DNA from: Campylobacterales bacterium
Lineage (GTDB): Bacteria > Campylobacterota > Campylobacteria > Campylobacterales > Nitratiruptoraceae
Direction: 5' to 3'
NCBI GenBank assembly: GCA_027068245.1
Contig: JAMOUF010000175.1
Coordinates: 1 to 8,597, forward strand
Length of the DNA stretch: 8,597 nucleotides
In this document: piece by piece, positions 6,204-8,597 of the stretch
Layout: each line of letters starts with the position of its first letter
How positions within the stretch are numbered: position 1 is the stretch's first letter
The notes under the pieces: generated by a model
Told to the model about the DNA's origin: nothing
Database searches by the model: none
The model's input: the letters and a program-made list of their open reading frames with translations, nothing else
Program-made: the position numbers and the translations under genes

Positions 6204-8155
6204 TGCTTAATTCCATTAACAGATCTCTAAGCAGAAGGATACTCTTTTATTTTTTAATAGTCTCGCTTACGATGATTATCTCTATATTTTTTACCTTTGA
6301 AGAGGCTGGTAAGAGTGCTTTTAAAAAGGTGGAGAAACAGAAAGCCGAGATTATGATAAATACCATTTTACCCGCTATTTCGATGAATCTCTATCTTGGG
6401 TTTACCAACAAAATCCAAAAGCTGGTAGACAACATCGTAGATAACCAAAGCAATATTTTGGGTATGACCGTTGTTGGTAATAGTAAAGTGGTAGCCTCTA
6501 AAATAGAGAAAAATAACAGCAAAGAGGACTATTTTATTATGACCAAGCCGATTTACAAACCAAACTCAAAAGAGATCATCGGCAGGCTTCACGTAATATA
6601 TTCATACGAGCATTACAACAAACTTATAAAAAAATATGACAAACTCCTGTATATGTTTTTGGCAGGTATCAGTATATTGTTGATCCTATTTAGTATATAT
6701 TTGGAACAGCTGCTTTCGCCTTTGAAGAAAATAGTGATGAAACTAAAAGGCTATTCTGCAAAAAAACCGCTTAATTTCGAGCTAAAAGACAGAGTAGACG
6801 AGATAGGGGCAATATCCAAGGCTTTGGAGGAGATGCAAGACAGGATTATCTCATATAACAAAAAACAGGAAGATATAAACAAACATCTCGAAGAGATGGT
6901 AAAAGAGAAGACGAAGCAGCTTAAAAACAGGTTCTATGTGGACTCTCTTACCGGCCTTCCAAACAGGTTCAGGCTGCAAGATGATCTTAAAGAGCTGAAA
7001 AACGCCACCGTAGTGGTTTTAAATATTGACGACTTCAAAGAGATAAACGACCTTTTTGGACACAGAACCGGAGATAAGATCTTAAAAACCTTTGCCAAAA
7101 AACTGGGTTCGCTCTTTACCACCAACTATCCAAAACTCTACAGACTCTCCGGAGACGAGTTTGTGCTGCTTTTCAATAAAAAGATGAGTGACAACGATAT
7201 ATCGCAGTTTCTAAATCTTTTAAACCGCAAAATTGACGAGATGATATTTTTATACGGCGACAAGGAGATGAACCTGAGAATCACGATGGGCGTTTTCAGC
7301 GGATCCGAAAACCATCTCGAAAAGGCCGATATCGCGCTTAAAAAGGCCAAGAAAAACAAAAAAAGCTATGAGATATACAAGTCCGACGACAAACATGTGG
7401 AGGAGCAGTATAAAAAGAATATTGAGTGGATCAAAAGGCTCAAACAGGCTATCGAGCAGGATCGGGTTGTTCCATATTTTCAACCTATCGTAAATGTAAA
7501 TACGCTCAAACCAAAAGGGTATGAGTCTTTGGTGAGGATTTTGGATGAGGAGGGTGAACCTATAATGCCGGGAGAGTTTTTGGAGATTGCCAAAAAAAGC
7601 AGGCTCTATTTTCATCTGACAAAGATAATGTTGAAAAAGAGCTGCGAATATTTCAAAGAGAGCGACTGCTCCTTCTCCATCAACCTGTCTATAGAAGATA
7701 TTTTAAATCCGGATATAACAGAATATCTTGAAAAGATCATAAAAAAATATGACGTCTCCAAAAAGATTATTCTGGAGGTGGTGGAGTCCGAAGGCATAGA
7801 CAACTACGAGCTCGTATCGAAATTTTTGTTCAAGATGAAAAAGCTGGGTTGTCAGATAGCCATCGACGATTTTGGTAGCGGATACTCCAATTTCGAGCAT
7901 ATTTTGAAACTTCCCATAGACTATATAAAAATCGACGGTTCGCTCGTTAAAAATATCGAGCTTGACAGGGATTCGGAAATTATTGTGACGGCCATCGTGG
8001 ATCTGGCAAAGAAAAAAGGGATAAAAACCGTTTCCGAATATGTCAGCTCAAAAGAGATTTTCGAGAGAGTAAAGAGCCTTGGCGTGGACTATGTGCAGGG
8101 GTTTTATTTTGACAAACCAAGACGCTATGTGGATAAGGAGTGCTCAGAAAACTAA
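6203..8155 (+). CDS. Membrane-bound HAMP-GGDEF-EAL protein (c-di-GMP synthesis/hydrolysis, YfiN-like N terminus)
   Basis: 650 residues. TM1 about 13-33, a periplasmic sensor of about 113 residues (34-146; PAS/CHASE8-like in size, with a conserved-looking TKPIYKP...GRLHVIYS strand pair), TM2 about 148-168, HAMP about 170-216 with DEIG at 199-202, and a linker coiled coil about 216-240. The GGDEF domain has DSLTGLPNR, NIDDFKEIND (metal Asp276) and SGDEF at 316-320 (first Gly replaced by Ser). No RxxD inhibitory site precedes it. The EAL domain carries ESL (441-443, Glu441), Asn494, Glu525, DDFGSGYS (Asp555/Asp556), Lys576, Glu612 and Gln632, so the phosphodiesterase residues look complete. Both activities are plausible; net direction cannot be told. 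It is the last gene of the operon; its start overlaps the YfiR-like stop (TAATG). The 3' end overlaps the convergent TonB gene by 12 bases. Confidence 0.93.
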   Translation: MLNSINRSLSRRILFYFLIVSLTMIISIFFTFEEAGKSAFKKVEKQKAEIMINTILPAISMNLYLGFTNKIQKLVDNIVDNQSNILGMTVVGNSKVVASKIEKNNSKEDYFIMTKPIYKPNSKEIIGRLHVIYSYEHYNKLIKKYDKLLYMFLAGISILLILFSIYLEQLLSPLKKIVMKLKGYSAKKPLNFELKDRVDEIGAISKALEEMQDRIISYNKKQEDINKHLEEMVKEKTKQLKNRFYVDSLTGLPNRFRLQDDLKELKNATVVVLNIDDFKEINDLFGHRTGDKILKTFAKKLGSLFTTNYPKLYRLSGDEFVLLFNKKMSDNDISQFLNLLNRKIDEMIFLYGDKEMNLRITMGVFSGSENHLEKADIALKKAKKNKKSYEIYKSDDKHVEEQYKKNIEWIKRLKQAIEQDRVVPYFQPIVNVNTLKPKGYESLVRILDEEGEPIMPGEFLEIAKKSRLYFHLTKIMLKKSCEYFKESDCSFSINLSIEDILNPDITEYLEKIIKKYDVSKKIILEVVESEGIDNYELVSKFLFKMKKLGCQIAIDDFGSGYSNFEHILKLPIDYIKIDGSLVKNIELDRDSEIIVTAIVDLAKKKGIKTVSEYVSSKEIFERVKSLGVDYVQGFYFDKPRRYVDKECSEN

Positions 8156-8597
8156 CCTGTATTTCACCAATATCCGGATTTTGGTTTTTTGTGATGGCAG
8201 TGGGTAGTCTTTGTAGGCCGTTTTTATCGTCTCGATGGAGTTTTTATCCAGTGCCTCGTAACCGCTGGAGTCGATTAATTTCAGGTCGCTTATGTCCCCA
8301 TTTGGATAGAGGTAGAACTCCACCGCGTTGGTTCCTTGCTGTTTTGTCTTTATGGAAATGTATGGATATCCTCTTAGATATAGATATTTTTGTGTAATTT
8401 CACCGATTTTGTTGAGGTTCTCTTTTAAAAATCTCTTCTGTCCGGCGGTATAGGTATCGAATTCATCCTTGTAAAGCTGCCTGAAACTTTTTGGCAAAGA
8501 TGAGAGCCTGGGGGCACTGGATTTTTTAGCAAAGAGGGTTGAGAGTTTTGGCAAAGAGGGTAATGTTTGGTTCTGCTCTTTTTTGGCAGTTTTTATC
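8144..8597 (-). CDS. tonB: TonB-family energy transducer, C-terminal part (5' end beyond window)
   Basis: Frame open from the window edge to a TGA at 8146-8144, 150 residues visible. A TTG at 8554 could be read as a start, but the frame continues upstream without a stop (I-K-T-A-K-K-E-Q-N-Q-T-L-P-S-L), so this is the interior of a longer protein. The visible N-terminal part is a Lys/Ser/Pro linker (LPSLPKLS, APRLSSLPKS) suited to spanning the periplasm. The C-terminal domain shows the TonB signature VEFYLYPNGDISDLKLIDSS, then GYEALDKNSIETIKTA and a final strand pair IRILVKYRLVF. It would transmit proton-motive force via ExbBD to outer-membrane receptors. It converges on the operon containing a TonB-dependent receptor, making it a good candidate partner. 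The N-terminal membrane anchor is not in the window. Confidence 0.88.
   Translation of the reverse strand, partial: IKTAKKEQNQTLPSLPKLSTLFAKKSSAPRLSSLPKSFRQLYKDEFDTYTAGQKRFLKENLNKIGEITQKYLYLRGYPYISIKTKQQGTNAVEFYLYPNGDISDLKLIDSSGYEALDKNSIETIKTAYKDYPLPSQKTKIRILVKYRLVF

Noticed and set aside
8140..8397. Short plus-strand open frame of 85 codons after the GGDEF-EAL gene
   Set aside because: It is opposite the TonB C-terminal domain and has no family features.
8529..8561. 11-base direct repeat GCAAAGAGGGT (8529-8539 and 8551-8561)
   Set aside because: Two copies 22 bases apart, read in different frames within the TonB linker; most likely low-complexity coincidence rather than an operator or CRISPR-like element.

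Overview
The window reads as chromosome of a Campylobacterota (epsilonproteobacterial) species, probably a free-living one. The folD-lepB pair, the style of both proteins, AT-leaning codons and tightly overlapping genes all point that way. No 16S or other decisive marker is present, so the placement is inference. There are no rRNA, tRNA, CRISPR or insertion-sequence features.

Layout: (1) Bases 1-1679 are a minus-strand housekeeping operon: folD (one-carbon metabolism), lepB (signal peptidase I, TTG start overlapping the folD stop), and the first 14 codons of a membrane-protein-like gene running off the left edge. (2) Bases 1680-1757 are a 78-bp divergent intergenic region with a plausible extended -10 promoter facing right. 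(3) Bases 1758-8155 are a six-gene plus-strand operon in which every junction overlaps or has a 3-base gap: a small mono-heme cytochrome c, a CitE/HpcH-like lyase, a LuxI-fold N-acyl amino acid synthase-like acyltransferase (FeeM / PEP-CTERM-associated type), a TonB-dependent outer-membrane receptor, a YfiR/HmsC-like periplasmic protein, and a membrane-bound HAMP-GGDEF-EAL protein. (4) Bases 8144-8597 are the C-terminal part of a TonB-type energy transducer on the minus strand. It converges on the operon and overlaps its last gene by 12 bases.

The last three operon genes look like a transmembrane signalling chain: outer-membrane receptor, periplasmic YfiR-type regulator, and inner-membrane c-di-GMP enzyme, as in the YfiN-YfiR logic of Pseudomonas but with a TonB receptor in place of YfiB. 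A TonB gene sits alongside. Having a putative acyl-signal synthase directly upstream and translationally coupled suggests, as a hypothesis, a self-contained module in which an acylated small molecule is made, recaptured or sensed at the outer membrane, and read out as c-di-GMP. The sequence supports the gene order and domain calls; the functional link is inference.
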